Below are positions 40,698-53,800 of a DNA stretch of 64,000 nt, one piece after another (the stretch's first letter is position 1; each line of letters begins with the position of its first letter). The position numbers were made by a program, and so were the translations under genes. The notes under the pieces are model-generated. The model worked only from the letters and a program-made list of their open reading frames with translations, did no database searches and was not told the origin of the DNA. Source of the stretch: Ganaspis brasiliensis. Lineage: Eukaryota > Arthropoda > Insecta > Hymenoptera > Figitidae. Location of the stretch: positions 1 through 64,000 of the forward strand of contig JAZKLR010000710.1 of NCBI GenBank assembly GCA_037103525.1. The letters are read 5' to 3'.

Positions 40698-42838
40698 AGC
40701 CCCTAGATTTTTTTAAATTCTCAGTCTAGTAAAGATCATGATTGTAGTTCACCTATAAGTAATGACCACTGATGAGCAATTACATTTAACCGATTCTAAT
40801 CAACCCTTATTGAGATCTTCCACCCCTATTACATTTGCTTGAATTGACCAGCCCCTAGATTTTTTTAAATCCTCAGTCTAGTAAATATCATGATTGTAGT
40901 TCACCTGGAAGTGATGACCACTGATGACCAATTACATTTAACCGATTCTAATCAACCCTTTTTGAGATCTTCCACCCCTATTACATTTTCATGATTTGAC
41001 TAGCCCCCAGATTTTTTTAAATCCTTAGTCGAGTAAAGATCATAATTGTAGTTCACCTAGAAGTGATAACCACTGATGTCCAATTACATTTACCCGATGC
41101 TAATCAACCCTTATTAAGATATTCCACCCCTATTATATTTTCTTGAATTGACTAGCGCCTAGATATTTTTAAATTCTCAGTCTAGTAAAGATCATGATTG
41201 TAGTTCACCTAGAAGTGATGACCACTGATGACCAATTACATTTAACCGATTCTAATCAACCCTTATTGAGATCTACCACCCCTATTACATTTTCTTGAAT
41301 TGACCAGCCCCTAGATTTTTTTAAATCCTCAGTCTAGTAAAGATCATGATTGTAGTTCACCTGGAAGTGATGACCGCTGATGACCAATTACATTTAACCA
41401 ATTCTAATCAACCCTTATTAAGATATTCCACCCCTATTACATTTTCTTGAATTGACCAGCCCCTAGATTTTTTTAAATCCTCAGTCTAGTAAATATCATG
41501 ATTGTAGTTCACCTGGAAGTGATGACCACTGATGACCAATTACATTCAACCGATGCTAATCAACCCTTATTAAGATATTCCACCCCTATTACATTGTCTT
41601 GAATTGACTAGACCCCAGATTTTTTTAATATTCAGACTAATAAGGATCATGATTGTAGTTCACCTAGAAGCGATGACCACTGATGTCCAATTACATTTAA
41701 CCGATGCTAATCAACCCTTATTAAGATATTCTACCCCTATTACATTTTCTTAAATTGACCAGCCCCTAGATTTTTTTAAATCCTCAGTCTAGTAAAGATC
41801 ATGATTGTAGTTCACCTGGAAGTGATGACCACTGATGACCAATTATATTCAACAGATGCTAATCAACCATTATTAGGATATTCCACCCCTATTACATTTT
41901 CTTGAATTAACTAGACCCCAGATTTTTTTAATATTCAGACTAATAAGGATCATGATTGTAGTTCACATAGAAGCGATGACCACTGATGTCCAATTACATT
42001 TAACCGATGCTAATCAACTCTTATTAAGATATTCCACCCCTATTACATTTTCTTGAATTGACCAGCCCCTAGATTTTTTTAAATCCTCAGTCTAGTAAAG
42101 ATCATGAGTGTAGTTCACCTGGAAGTGATGACCACTGATGACCAATTACATTCAATAGATGCTAATCAACCATTATTAGGATATTCCACCCCTATTACAT
42201 TTTCTTGAATTGACTAGACCCCAGATTTTTTTAATATTCAGACTAATAAGGATCATGATTGTAGTTCACCTAGAAGCAATGACCACTGATGTCCAATTAC
42301 ATTTAACCGATTCTAATCAACCCTTATTGAGATATTCCACACCTATTACATTTTCTTCAGTTCACTAGCCCCAAATTTTTTTTAAATCCACAGGCTGGTA
42401 TGGATCATATTTGTAGTTCACCTGGAGGCAATGACCACTGATGTCCATTTACATTTACCCGATGCTAATCAACCCTTATTGAGATATTGCACCCCTTTTA
42501 CATCTTCTTAAATTCACTAGCCCCCAGATTTTTTTAAATCCTTAGTCGAGTAAGGATCATAATTGTAGTTCACCTAGAAGTGATAACCACTGATGTCCAA
42601 TTACATTTACCCGATGCTAATCAACCCTTATTGTGATATTGCACCCCTTTTACATCTTCTTAAATTCACTAGCCCCAAGAATTTTTTAAATCCTTATTCT
42701 AGTAAAGATAATGATTGTAGTTCACCTTGAAGTGATGATCACTGATGACCAATTACATTCAACCGTTTCTAATCAGACCCTTACTAAGATATTCCACCCA
42801 TATTACTTTTATTTGAATTCACAAGCCCCCAAGTTTTT
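40698..42838 (+). repeat. 2.14-kb unit, first copy of a near-identical pair
   Basis: It repeats at 43888-46027. Private variants shared by the two copies include 'gagatctaccacc' (about 41270/44460), 'gatgaccgctg' (about 41371/44561), 'acattgtcttg' (about 41592/44782), 'gaattaactag' and 'catgagtgtag'. The copies are 3190 bp apart, which is 21 monomers minus 2 bp. Contents run G, I, E, I, E, F and C-like. Confidence 0.9.
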
Positions 42839-43887
42839 TTGAATCCTCAGACCTGTATGGATCATATTTGCGGTACACCTAGAAGCGATGATCACTGATG
42901 TCCAATTACATTTAACCGAAGCTAATCAACCCTTATTAAGATATTCCACCCCTATTATATTTTCTTGAATTGACTAGCGCCTAGATATTTTTAAATTCTC
43001 AGTCTAGTAATGATCATGATTGTAGTTCACCTAGAAGTGATGACCACTGATGACCAATTACATTTAACCGATTCTAATCAACCCTTATTGAGATCTTCCA
43101 CCCCTATTACATTTTCTTGAATTGACCAGCCTCAACTTTTTTTTAAATCCTCAGTCTTGTATGGTTCATATTTGTAGTTGACCTAGAAGTGATTATCAGT
43201 GATGACCAATTAAATTTACCCGAAGCTAATCAACCCTTTTTGAGATATTCCACACCTATTACATTTTTTTCAGTTCACTAGCCCTAAATTTTTTTTCAAT
43301 CCTCAGTCTGGTATGGATCATATTTGTGGTACACCTAGAAGCGTTGATCATTGATGTCCAATTACATTTAACCGATGCTAATCAACCCTTATTAAGATAT
43401 TCCACCCCTATTATATTTTCTTGAATTGACTAGCCCCCAGATTTTTTTAAATCCTCAGTCTAGTAAAGATCATGATTGTAGTTCAGCTAGAAGTGATGAC
43501 CACTGATGACCAATTACATTTAACCGATGCTTATCAACCCTTATTGAGATATTCCACCCCTATTACATTTTCTTAAATTCACTAGCCCCCAGATTTTTTG
43601 AAATCCTCAGTCTTGTAAGGATCATGATTGTAGTTTACTTAGAAGTGATGATCACTGATGACCAATTACATTCAACCAATCCTAATCAACTCTTATTAAG
43701 ATATTCCACCCCTATTACATTTTTTTCAGTTCACTAGCCCTAAATTTTTTTTCAATCCTCAGTCTGGTATGGATCATATTTGTGGTACACCTAGAAGCGT
43801 TGATCATTGATGTCCAATTACATTTAACCGATGCTAATCAACCCTTATTAAGATATTCCACCCCTATTATATTTTCTTGAATTGACT
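42839..43887 (+). repeat. Link between the two 2.14-kb copies
   Basis: It holds D, G, H, F-like and C-like monomers. 43145-43725 is itself repeated at 46030-46610 (offset 2885). Together with the flanking copies this makes a nested pair of overlapping duplications. 42.38-43.70 kb also matches 57.10-58.42 kb at offset 14718. Confidence 0.78.
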
Positions 43888-46027
43888 AGCCCCTAGATTT
43901 TTTTAAATTCTCAGTCTAGTAAAGATCATGATTGTAGTTCACCTATAAGTAATGACCACTGATGAGCAATTACATTTAACCGATTCTAATCAACCCTTAT
44001 TGAGATCTTCCACCCCTATTACATTTGCTTGAATTGACCAGCCCCTAGATTTTTTTAAATCCTCAGTCTAGTAAATATCATGATTGTAGTTCACCTGGAA
44101 GTGATGACCACTGATGACCAATTACATTTAACCGATTCTAATCAACCCTTTTTGAGATCTTCCACCCCTATTACATTTTCATGATTTGACTAGCCCCCAG
44201 ATTTTTTTAAATCCTTAGTCGAGTAAAGATCATAATTGTAGTTCACCTAGAAGTGATAACCACTGATGTCCAATTACATTTACCCGATGCTAATCAACCC
44301 TTATTAAGATATTCCACCCCTATTATATTTTCTTGAATTGACTAGCGCCTAGATATTTTTAAATTCTCAGTCTAGTAAAGATCATGATTGTAGTTCACCT
44401 AGAAGTGATGACCACTGATGACCAATTACATTTAACCGATTCTAATCAACCCTTATTGAGATCTACCACCCCTATTACATTTTCTTGAATTGACCAGCCC
44501 CTAGATTTTTTTAAATCCTCAGTCTAGTAAAGATCATGATTGTAGTTCACCTGGAAGTGATGACCGCTGATGACCAATTACATTTAACCAATTCTAATCA
44601 ACCCTTATTAAGATATTCCACCCCTATTACATTTTCTTGAATTGACCAGCCCCTAGATTTTTTTAAATCCTCAGTCTAGTAAATATCATGATTGTAGTTC
44701 ACCTGGAAGTGATGACCACTGATGACCAATTACATTCAACCGATGCTAATCAACCCTTATTAAGATATTCCACCCCTATTACATTGTCTTGAATTGACTA
44801 GACCCCAGATTTTTTTAATATTCAGACTAATAAGGATCATGATTGTAGTTCACCTAGAAGCGATGACCACTGATGTCCAATTACATTTAACCGATGCTAA
44901 TCAACCCTTATTAGGATATTCTACCCCTATTACATTTTCTTAAATTGACCAGCCCCTAGATTTTTTTAAATCCTCAGTCTAGTAAAGATCATGATTGTAG
45001 TTCACCTGGAAGTGATGACCACTGATGACCAATTATATTCAACAGATGCTAAACAACCATTATTAGGATATTCCACCCCTATTACATTTTCTTGAATTAA
45101 CTAGACCCCAGATTTTTTTAATATTCAGACTAATAAGGATCATGATTGTAGTTCACATAGAAGCGATGACCACTGATGTCCAATTACATTTAACCGATGC
45201 TAATCAACTCTTATTAAGATATTCCACCCCTATTACATTTTCTTGAATTGACCAGCCCCTAGATTTTTTAAATCCTCAGTCTAGTAAAGATCATGAGTGT
45301 AGTTCACCTGGAAGTGATGACCACTGATGACCAATTACATTCAATAGATGCTAATCAACCATTATTAGGATATTCCACCCCTATTACATTTTCTTGAATT
45401 GACTAGACCCCAGATTTTTTTAATATTCAGACTAATAAGGATCATGATTGTAGTTCACCTAGAAGCAATGACCACTGATGTCCAATTACATTTAACCGAT
45501 TCTAATCAACCCTTATTGAGATATTCCACACCTATTACATTTTCTTCAGTTCACTAGCCCCAAATTTTTTTTAAATCCACAGGCTGGTATGGATCATATT
45601 TGTAGTTCACCTGGAGGCAATGACCACTGATGTCCATTTACATTTACCCGATGCTAATCAACCCTTATTGAGATATTGCACCCCTTTTACATCTTCTTAA
45701 ATTCACTAGCCCCCAGATTTTTTTAAATCCTTAGTCGAGTAAGGATCATAATTGTAGTTCACCTAGAAGTGATAACCACTGATGTCCAATTACATTTACC
45801 CGATGCTAATCAACCCTTATTGTGATATTGCACCCCTTTTACATCTTCTTAAATTCACTAGCCCCAAGAATTTTTTAAATCCTTATTCTAGTAAAGATAA
45901 TGATTGTAGTTCACCTTGAAGTGATGATCACTGATGACCAATTACATTCAACCGTTTCTAATCAGACCCTTACTAAGATATTCCACCCATATTACTTTTA
46001 TTTGAATTCACAAGCCCCCAAGTTTTT
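43888..46027 (+). repeat. 2.14-kb unit, second copy
   Basis: By eye it has three differences from 40698-42838: 'ttaggatatt' for 'ttaagatatt' near 44923, 'taaacaacc' for 'taatcaacc' near 45051, and one T fewer in the run near 45262, which shifts the offset from 3190 to 3189. It ends inside a D-type monomer that then continues as H-type. Confidence 0.9.
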
Positions 46028-46610
46028 TTAAATCCTCAGTCTTGTATGGTTCATATTTGTAGTTGACCTAGAAGTGATTATCAGTGATGACCAATTAAAT
46101 TTACCCGAAGCTAATCAACCCTTTTTGAGATATTCCACACCTATTACATTTTTTTCAGTTCACTAGCCCTAAATTTTTTTTCAATCCTCAGTCTGGTATG
46201 GATCATATTTGTGGTACACCTAGAAGCGTTGATCATTGATGTCCAATTACATTTAACCGATGCTAATCAACCCTTATTAAGATATTCCACCCCTATTATA
46301 TTTTCTTGAATTGACTAGCCCCCAGATTTTTTTAAATCCTCAGTCTAGTAAAGATCATGATTGTAGTTCACCTAGAAGTGATGACCACTGATGACCAATT
46401 ACATTTAACCGATGCTTATCAACCCTTATTGAGATATTCCACCCCTATTACATTTTCTTAAATTCACTAGCCCCCAGATTTTTTGAAATCCTCAGTCTTG
46501 TAAGGATCATGATTGTAGTTTACTTAGAAGTGATGATCACTGATGACCAATTACATTCAACCAATCCTAATCAACTCTTATTAAGATATTCCACCCCTAT
46601 TACATCTTCT
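46028..46610 (+). repeat. Copy of 43145-43725
   Basis: It starts as a hybrid monomer: D-type 'cacaagcccccaag' at about 46006 joined to H-type 'cttgtatggttcat' by 46040. It then follows 43145-43725 at offset 2885 until 'cctattacat', where this copy goes to 'cttcttaaat' and the other to 'ttttttcag'. Confidence 0.82.
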
Positions 46611-46930
46611 TAAATTTACTAACCCCAAGATTTTTTTTTATCCTCATTCTAGTAAAGATCATCATTGTAGTTTACCTGAAAATGAAGACCACTGATGAGC
46701 ATTTACATTCAACCGATTCTTATCATCCCTTATTAAGATATTCCATCCCTAATACTTTTTTTTTGAATTCACTAGCCCTTAGATTTTTTTAAATCTTTAG
46801 TCTTGTATGGATCATGTTTGAGGTACACTTTGAAATGATGACCACTGCTGACCAATTACATTCAACCGTTTCTAATCAATCCTTATTAAGATATTCCACC
46901 CTTATTACATCTTCTTGAATTGACTAGCAC
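46611..46930 (+). repeat. Two strongly divergent monomers
   Basis: These are the most divergent monomers I found. Private features are 'actaaccccaag' with a T9 run, 'gatcatcattg', 'cctgaaaatgaagacc', 'cttatcatccc', 'ttccatccctaatac' with another long T-run, 'aaatctttag', 'catgtttgaggtac' and 'gaccactgctgacc'. A matching pair lies at about 58444-58763 (offset 11833), there with 'ccttaaaatgatgacc'. The pair is still in register and in the same orientation as the rest. Confidence 0.88.
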
Positions 46931-48120
46931 CCAGATTTTTTGAAATATTTAGTCTAATAAGGATCATGATTGTAGTTCACCTAGAAGCAATGACCACTGA
47001 TGTCTAATTACATTTAACCGATGCTAATCAACCCTTATTGAGATATTCCACACCTATTACATTTTCTTCAGTTCACTAGCCCCAAATTTTTTTTAAATCC
47101 ACAGTCTGGTATGGATCATATTTGTAGTTCACCAGAAGCAATAACAACTGATGTCCAATTACATTTACCCGATGCTAATCAACCCTTATTAAGATATTGC
47201 ACCCTTTTTACATCTTCTTAAATTTACTAGCCCCAAGAATTTTTTAAATCCTTATTCTAGTAAAGATAATGATTGTAGTTTACCTTAAAGTGATGATCAC
47301 TGATGACCAATTACATTCAACCGTTTCTAATCAGACCCTTACTACGATATTCCACCCATATTACTTTTATTTGAATTCACAAGCCCCCAAGTTTTTTAAA
47401 ATCCTCAGACCTGTATGGATCATATTTGTGGTACACCTAGAAGCGATGATCACTGATGTCCAATTACATTTAACCGATGCTAATCAACCCTTATTAAGAT
47501 ATTCCACCCCTATTATATTTTCTTGAATTGACTAGCCCTTAGATTTTTTTAAATCCTCAGTCTAGTAAAGATCATGATTGTAGTTCACCTAGAAGTGATG
47601 ACCACTGATGAGCAATTACAATTAGCCGATGCTAATCAACCCTTATTGAGATATTCCACACCTATTACATTTTCTTCAGTTCACTAGCCCCTAATTTTTC
47701 TTAAATCCACAGTCTGCTATGGATCATATTTGTAGTTCACCAGAAGCAATGACCACTGATGTCCAATTACATTTACCCGATGCTAATCAACCCTTATTGA
47801 GATATTTCACCTCTTTTACATCTTCTTAAATTCACTAGCCCCAAGAATTTTTTAACTCCTTATTCTAGTAAAGATCATTATAGTAGTTCACCTAGAAGTG
47901 ATGACCACTGATGACCAATTACATTCATCCGATTCTAATCAACCCTTTTTGAGATATTCCACCCCTGTTACATTTTCTTGAATTGACTAGACCCTAGATT
48001 TTTTTAATATTCAGACTAATAAGGATCATGATTGTAGTTCACCTAGAAGCGATGACCACTAATATTCAATTACATTTAACCGATGGTAATCAACCCTTAT
48101 TAAGATATTCCACCCCTATT
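46931..48120 (+). repeat. E, F, C, D, B and I-like monomers
   Basis: 46.93-47.06 kb continues the match to 58.76-58.89 kb. From about 47530 the run 'gcccttag', 'gatgagcaattac', 'ttcaccagaagcaatg', 'tcatccgattc' follows the same order seen near 18.6, 24.35, 29.35, 39.94 and 60.13 kb. A C-type of 153 bp at about 47227-47379 lacks 'actag' and allows an 85-codon open frame at 47269-47526, which I regard as chance. Confidence 0.75.
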
Positions 48121-50810
48121 ACATTTTCTTGAATTGACTAGCGCCTAGATATTTTTAAATTCTCAGTCTAGTAAAGATCATGATTGTAGTTCACCTAGAA
48201 GTGATGACCACTGATGACCAATTTCATTCATCCGATTCTAATCAACCCTTTTTGAGATATTCCACCCCTATTAAATTTTCTTGAATTGACAAGCCCCCAG
48301 ATTTTTTTAAATATTCAGTCTAATAAGGATCATGATTGTAGTTCACCTAGAAGCAATGACCACTGATGTCCAATTACATTTACCCGATGCTAATCAACCC
48401 TTATTAGGATATTCCACCCCTATTACATTTTCTTGAATTGACCAGCCCCTAGATTTTTTTAAATCCTCAGTCTAGTAAAGATCATGATTGTAGTTCACCT
48501 GGAAGTGATGACCACTGATGACCAATTACATTTAACCAATTCTAATCAACCCTTATTAAGATATTTCACCACTATTACATCTTCTTAAATTCACTAGCTC
48601 CAAGAATTTTTTAAATCCTTATTCTAGTAAAGATCATGATAGTAGTTCACCTTGAAGTGATGATCAATGATGACCAATCACATTCAACCGTTTCTAATCA
48701 GACCCATAATAAGATATTACTTTTATTTGAATTCACAAGCCCCAAAGTTTTTTTAAATCCTCAGACATGTATGGATCATATTTGTGGTACACCTAGAAGC
48801 GATGATCACTGATGTCCAATTACATTTAACCGATGCTAATTAACCCTTATTAAGATATTCCACCCTTATTACATTTTCTTGAATTGACTAGCCCCCAGAT
48901 TTTTTTAAATCCTCAGTCTTGTAAAGATCATGATTGTAGTTCACCTCGAAGTGATGACCACTGATGTCCAATTACATTTAACCGAAGCCAATCAACCCTT
49001 ATTAGGATATTCCACCCCTATTACATTTTCTTGAATTGACCAGCCCCTAGATTTTTTTAAATCCTCAGTCTAGTAAATATCATGATTGTAGTTCACCTGG
49101 AAGTGATGACCACTGATGACCAATTACATTCAACCGATGCTAATCAACCCTTATTAAGATATTCCACCCCTATTACATTTTCTTGAATTGACTAGACCCC
49201 AGATTTTTTTAATATTCAGACTAATAAGGATCATGATTGTAGTTCACCTAGAAGCGATGACCACTGATGTCCAATTACATTTAACCGATGCTAATCAACC
49301 CTTATTAAGATATTCTACCCCTATTACATTTTCTTGAATTGACCAGCCCCTAGATTTTTTTAAATCCTCAGTCTAGTAAAGATCATGATTGTAGTTCACC
49401 TGGAAGTGATGACCACTGATGACCAATTACATTCAACAGATGCTAATCAACCATTATTAGGATATTCCAACCCTATTACATTTTCTTGAATTGACTAGAC
49501 CCCAGATTTTTTTAATATTCAGACTAATAAGGATCATGATTGTAGTTCACCTAGAAGCGATGACCACTGATGTCCAATTACATTTAACCGATGCTAATCA
49601 ACTCTTATTAAGATATTCCACCCCTATTACATTTTCTTGAATTGACCAGCCCCTAGATTTTTTTAAATCCTCAGTCTAGTAAAGATCATGATTGTAGTTT
49701 ACCTGGAAGTGATGACCACTGATGACCAATTACATTCAACAGATGCTAATCAACCATTATTAGGATATTCCACCCCTATTACATTTTCTTAAATTGACTA
49801 GACCCCAGATTTTTTTAATATTCAGACTAATAAGGATCATGATTGTAGTTCACCTAGAAGCAATGACCACTGATGTCCAATTACATTTAACCGATTCTAA
49901 TCAACCCTTATTGAGATATTCCACACCTATTACATTTTCTTCAGTTCACTAGCCCCAAATTTTTTTTAAATCCACAGGCTGGTATGGATCATATTTGTAG
50001 TTCACCTGGAGGCAATGACCACTGATGTCCATTTACATTTACCTGATGCTAATCAACCCTTATTGAGATATTGCACCCCTTTTACATCTTCTTAAATTCA
50101 CTAGCAACAAGAATTTTTTAAATCCTTATTCTAGTAAAGATAATGATTGTAGTTCACCTTGAAGTGATGATCACTGATGAACAATTACATTCAACCGTTT
50201 CTAATCAGACCCTTACTAAGATATTCCACCCATATTACTTTTATTTGAATTCACAAGCTCCCAAGTTTGTTTAAATCCTCAGACCTGTATAGATTATATT
50301 TGCGGTACACCTAGAAGCGATAATCACTGATATCCAATTACATTTAACCGATGCTAATCAACCCTTATTAAGATATTTTACCCCTATTATATTTTCTTTA
50401 ATTGACTAGCCCCCAGATTTTTTTAAATCCTCAGTCTAGTAAAGATCATGATTGTAGTTCACCTAGAAGTGATGACCACTGATGAGCAATTACATTCAAC
50501 CGATTCTAATCAACCCTTTTTGAGATATTCCACCCCTATTACATTTTCTTGAATTGATTAGACCCCAGAATTTTTTAATATTCAGACTAATAAGAATCAT
50601 GATTGTAGTTCACCTAGAAGCGATGACCACTGATGTCTAATTACATTTAACCGATGCTAATCAACCCTTATCAAGATATTCCACCCCTATTACATTTTCT
50701 TAAATTGACCAGCCCCTAGATTTTTTTAAATTCTCAGTCTAGTAAAGATCATGATTGTAGTTCACCTAGAAGTGATGATCACTGATGACCAATTACATTT
50801 AACCGATTCT
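48121..50810 (+). repeat. G, B-like, I and E alternation
   Basis: The 'attaaattttcttg' with 'gacaagccccc' variant at about 48271 recurs at 56457, 61169 and 63590. 49.02-50.10 kb matches 41.44-42.52 kb at offset 7584 ('gtaaatatca' at 41489 and 49073). It then switches to the 'ctagcaacaag' C-type shared with 35985. Confidence 0.75.
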
Positions 50811-53800
50811 AATCAACCCTTATTGAGATATTCCACACCTATTACATTTTCTTTAGTTCACTAGCCCTAAATTTTTTTTAAATCCACAGTCTGGTATGGA
50901 TCATATTTGTAGTTCACCTAGAGGCAATGACCACTGATGTCCAATTACATTTACCCGATGCTAATCAACCCTTATTGAGATATTGCACCCCTTTTACATC
51001 TCTTCTTAAATTCACTAGCCCCAAGAATTTTTTAAATCCTTTTTGTAGTAAAGATAATGATTGTAGTTCACCTTGAAGTGATGATTACTGATAAACAATT
51101 ACATTCAACCGTTTCTAATCAGACCCTTACTAAGATATTCCACCCATATTACTTTTATTTGAATTCAGAAGCCCCCAAGTTTTTTTAAATCCTGAGACTT
51201 GTATGGATCATATTTGTGGTAGACCTAGAAGCGATGATCATTGATGTCTAATTACATTTAAACGATGCTAATCAACCCTTATTAAGATATTCCACCCCTA
51301 TTATATTTTCTTGAATTGACTAGCCCCCAGATTTTTTTAAATCCTCAGTCTAGTAAAGATCATGATTGTAGTTTACCTAGAAGTGATGACCACTGATGTC
51401 CAATTACATTCAACCGATTCTAATCAACCCTTTTTGAGATATTCCACCACTATTACATTTTCTTGAATTGACTAGACACTAGATTTTTTTAATATTCATC
51501 TAATAAGGATCATGATTGTAGTTTACCTAGAAGCAATGACCACTGATGTCCAATTACATTAAACCGATGCTAATCAACCCTTATTAAGATATTCAAACCC
51601 TATTACATTTTAATGAATTGACTAGCCCCCAGATTTTTTTAAATCCTCAGTCTTGTATGGATCATATTTGTAGTTCACCTAGAAGTGATGATCACTGATG
51701 ACCAATTACATTCAACCGATTCTAGTTAAACCTTATTGAGTTATTCCACCCATATTACATTTTTATGAATTGACTAGCCCCCAGATTTTTTTAAATCCTC
51801 AGTCTTGTATGAATCATATTTGTAGTTCACCTAGAAGTGATGATCACTGATGACCAATTACATTCAACCGATTCTAGTCAAACCTTATTGAGATATTCCA
51901 CCCCTATTACATTTTTATGAATTGACTAGCCCCCAGATTTTTTTAAATCCTCAGTCTTGTATGGATCACATTTGTAGTTCACCTAGAAGTGATGATCACT
52001 GATGACCAATTACATTAAACCGATGCTAATCAACCCTTATTAAGATATTCAAACCCTATTACATTTTTATGAATTGACTAGCCCCCAGATTTTTTTAAAT
52101 CCTCAGTCTTGTATGGATCATATTTGTAGTTCACCTAGAAGTGATGATCACTGATGACCAATTACATTCAACCGATTCTAGTTAAACCTTATTGAGTTAT
52201 TCCACCCATATTACATTTTTATGAATTGACTAGCCCCTAGATTTTTTTAAATCCTCAGTCTTGTATGAATCATATTTGTAGTTCACCTAGAAGTGATGAT
52301 CACTGATGACCAATTACATTCAACCGATTCTAGTCAAACCTTATTGAGATATTCCACCCCTATTACATTTTTATGAATTGACTAGCCCCCAAATTTTTTT
52401 TAAATCCACAGTCTGGTATGGACCATATTTGTAGTTCACCTAGAAGTGATGATCACTAAAGACCAATTACATTTAACCAATTCTAATCAACCCTTATTAA
52501 GATATTTCACCACTATTACATCTTTTTAAATTCACTAGCCCCAAGAATTTTTTAAATCCTTATTCTAGTAAAGATCATGATAGTAGTTCACCTTGAAGTG
52601 ATGATCACTGATGACCAATTACATTCAACCGTTTCTAATCAGACCCTTACTAAGATATTCCACCCATATTACTTTTATTTGAATTCAGCAGCCTCCAAGT
52701 TTTTTTAAATCCTGAGACTCGTATGGATCATATTTGTGGTAGACCTAGAAGCGATGATCATTGATGTCTAATTACATTTAAACGATGCTAATTAACTTTT
52801 ATTAAGATATTCCACCCCTATTATATTTTCTTGAATTGACTAGCCCCCAGATTTTTTTAAATCCTCAGTCTAGTAAAGATCATGATTGTAGTTTACCTGG
52901 AAGTGATGACCACTGATGACCAATTACATTCAACCGATTCAAATCAACCCTTTTTGAGATATTCCACCACTATTACATTTTCTTGAATTGACTAGACACC
53001 AGATTTTTTTAAATCCTCAGTCTTGATTGGATCATGATTGTAGTTCACCTAGAAGCGATGACCACTGATGTCCAATTACATTAAACCGATGCTAATCAAC
53101 CCTTATTAAGATATTTAAACCCTATTATATTTTTATGAATTGACTAGCCCCCAGATTTTTTTAAATCCTCAGTCTTGTATGGATCATATTTGTAGTTAAC
53201 CTAGAAGTGATGATCACTGATGACCAATTACATTCAACCGATTCTAGTCAAACCTTATTGAGATATTCCACCCATATTACATTTTTATGAATTGACTAGC
53301 CCCCAGATTTTTTTAAATCCTCAGTCTTGTATGGATCATATTTGTAGTTCACCTAGAAGTGATGATCACTGATGACCAATTACATTCAACCGATTCTAGT
53401 CAAACCTTATTGAGATATTCCACCCCTATTACATTTTTATGAATTGACTAGCCACCAGATTTTTTTAAATCCTCAGTCTTGTATGGATCATATTTGTAGT
53501 TCACCTAGAAGTGATGATCACTGATGACCAATTACATTTAACCAATTCTAATCAACCCTTATTAAGATATTTCACCACTATTACATCTTCTTAAATTCAC
53601 TAGCCCCAAGAATTTTTTAAATCCTTATTCTAGTAAAGATCATGATAGTAGTTCACCTTGAAGTGATGATCACTGATGACTAATCACATTCAACCTTTTC
53701 TAATCAGACCCATAATAAGATATTACTTTTATTTGAATTCACAATCCCCCAAGTTTTTTTAAATCCTCAGACATGTATGGATCATATTTGTGGTACACCT
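50811..53800 (+). repeat. Mosaic island of first-domain sequence
   Basis: A-type monomers reappear here after a gap of about 15 kb. 50.81-52.015 kb matches 9.93-11.135 kb at a constant offset of 40880, including the private 'ctttagttcactagccct' (9971/50851). A run of three monomers is then tandemly repeated with a 456-bp step ('gttaaacctt' at 51725 and 52181). 52616-53359 matches 36066-36809. 53.36-53.80 kb matches 16.40-16.84 kb, with 'gccaccagat' at 16497 and 53451. Confidence 0.85.

Noticed and set aside
47269..47526. 85-codon open reading frame on the plus strand
   Set aside because: It lies wholly inside two satellite monomers, its peptide is internally repeated, and it exists only because a 153-bp C-type and a lost 'actag' stop leave the frame open. 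There is no start context, homology or codon signal to support a gene.
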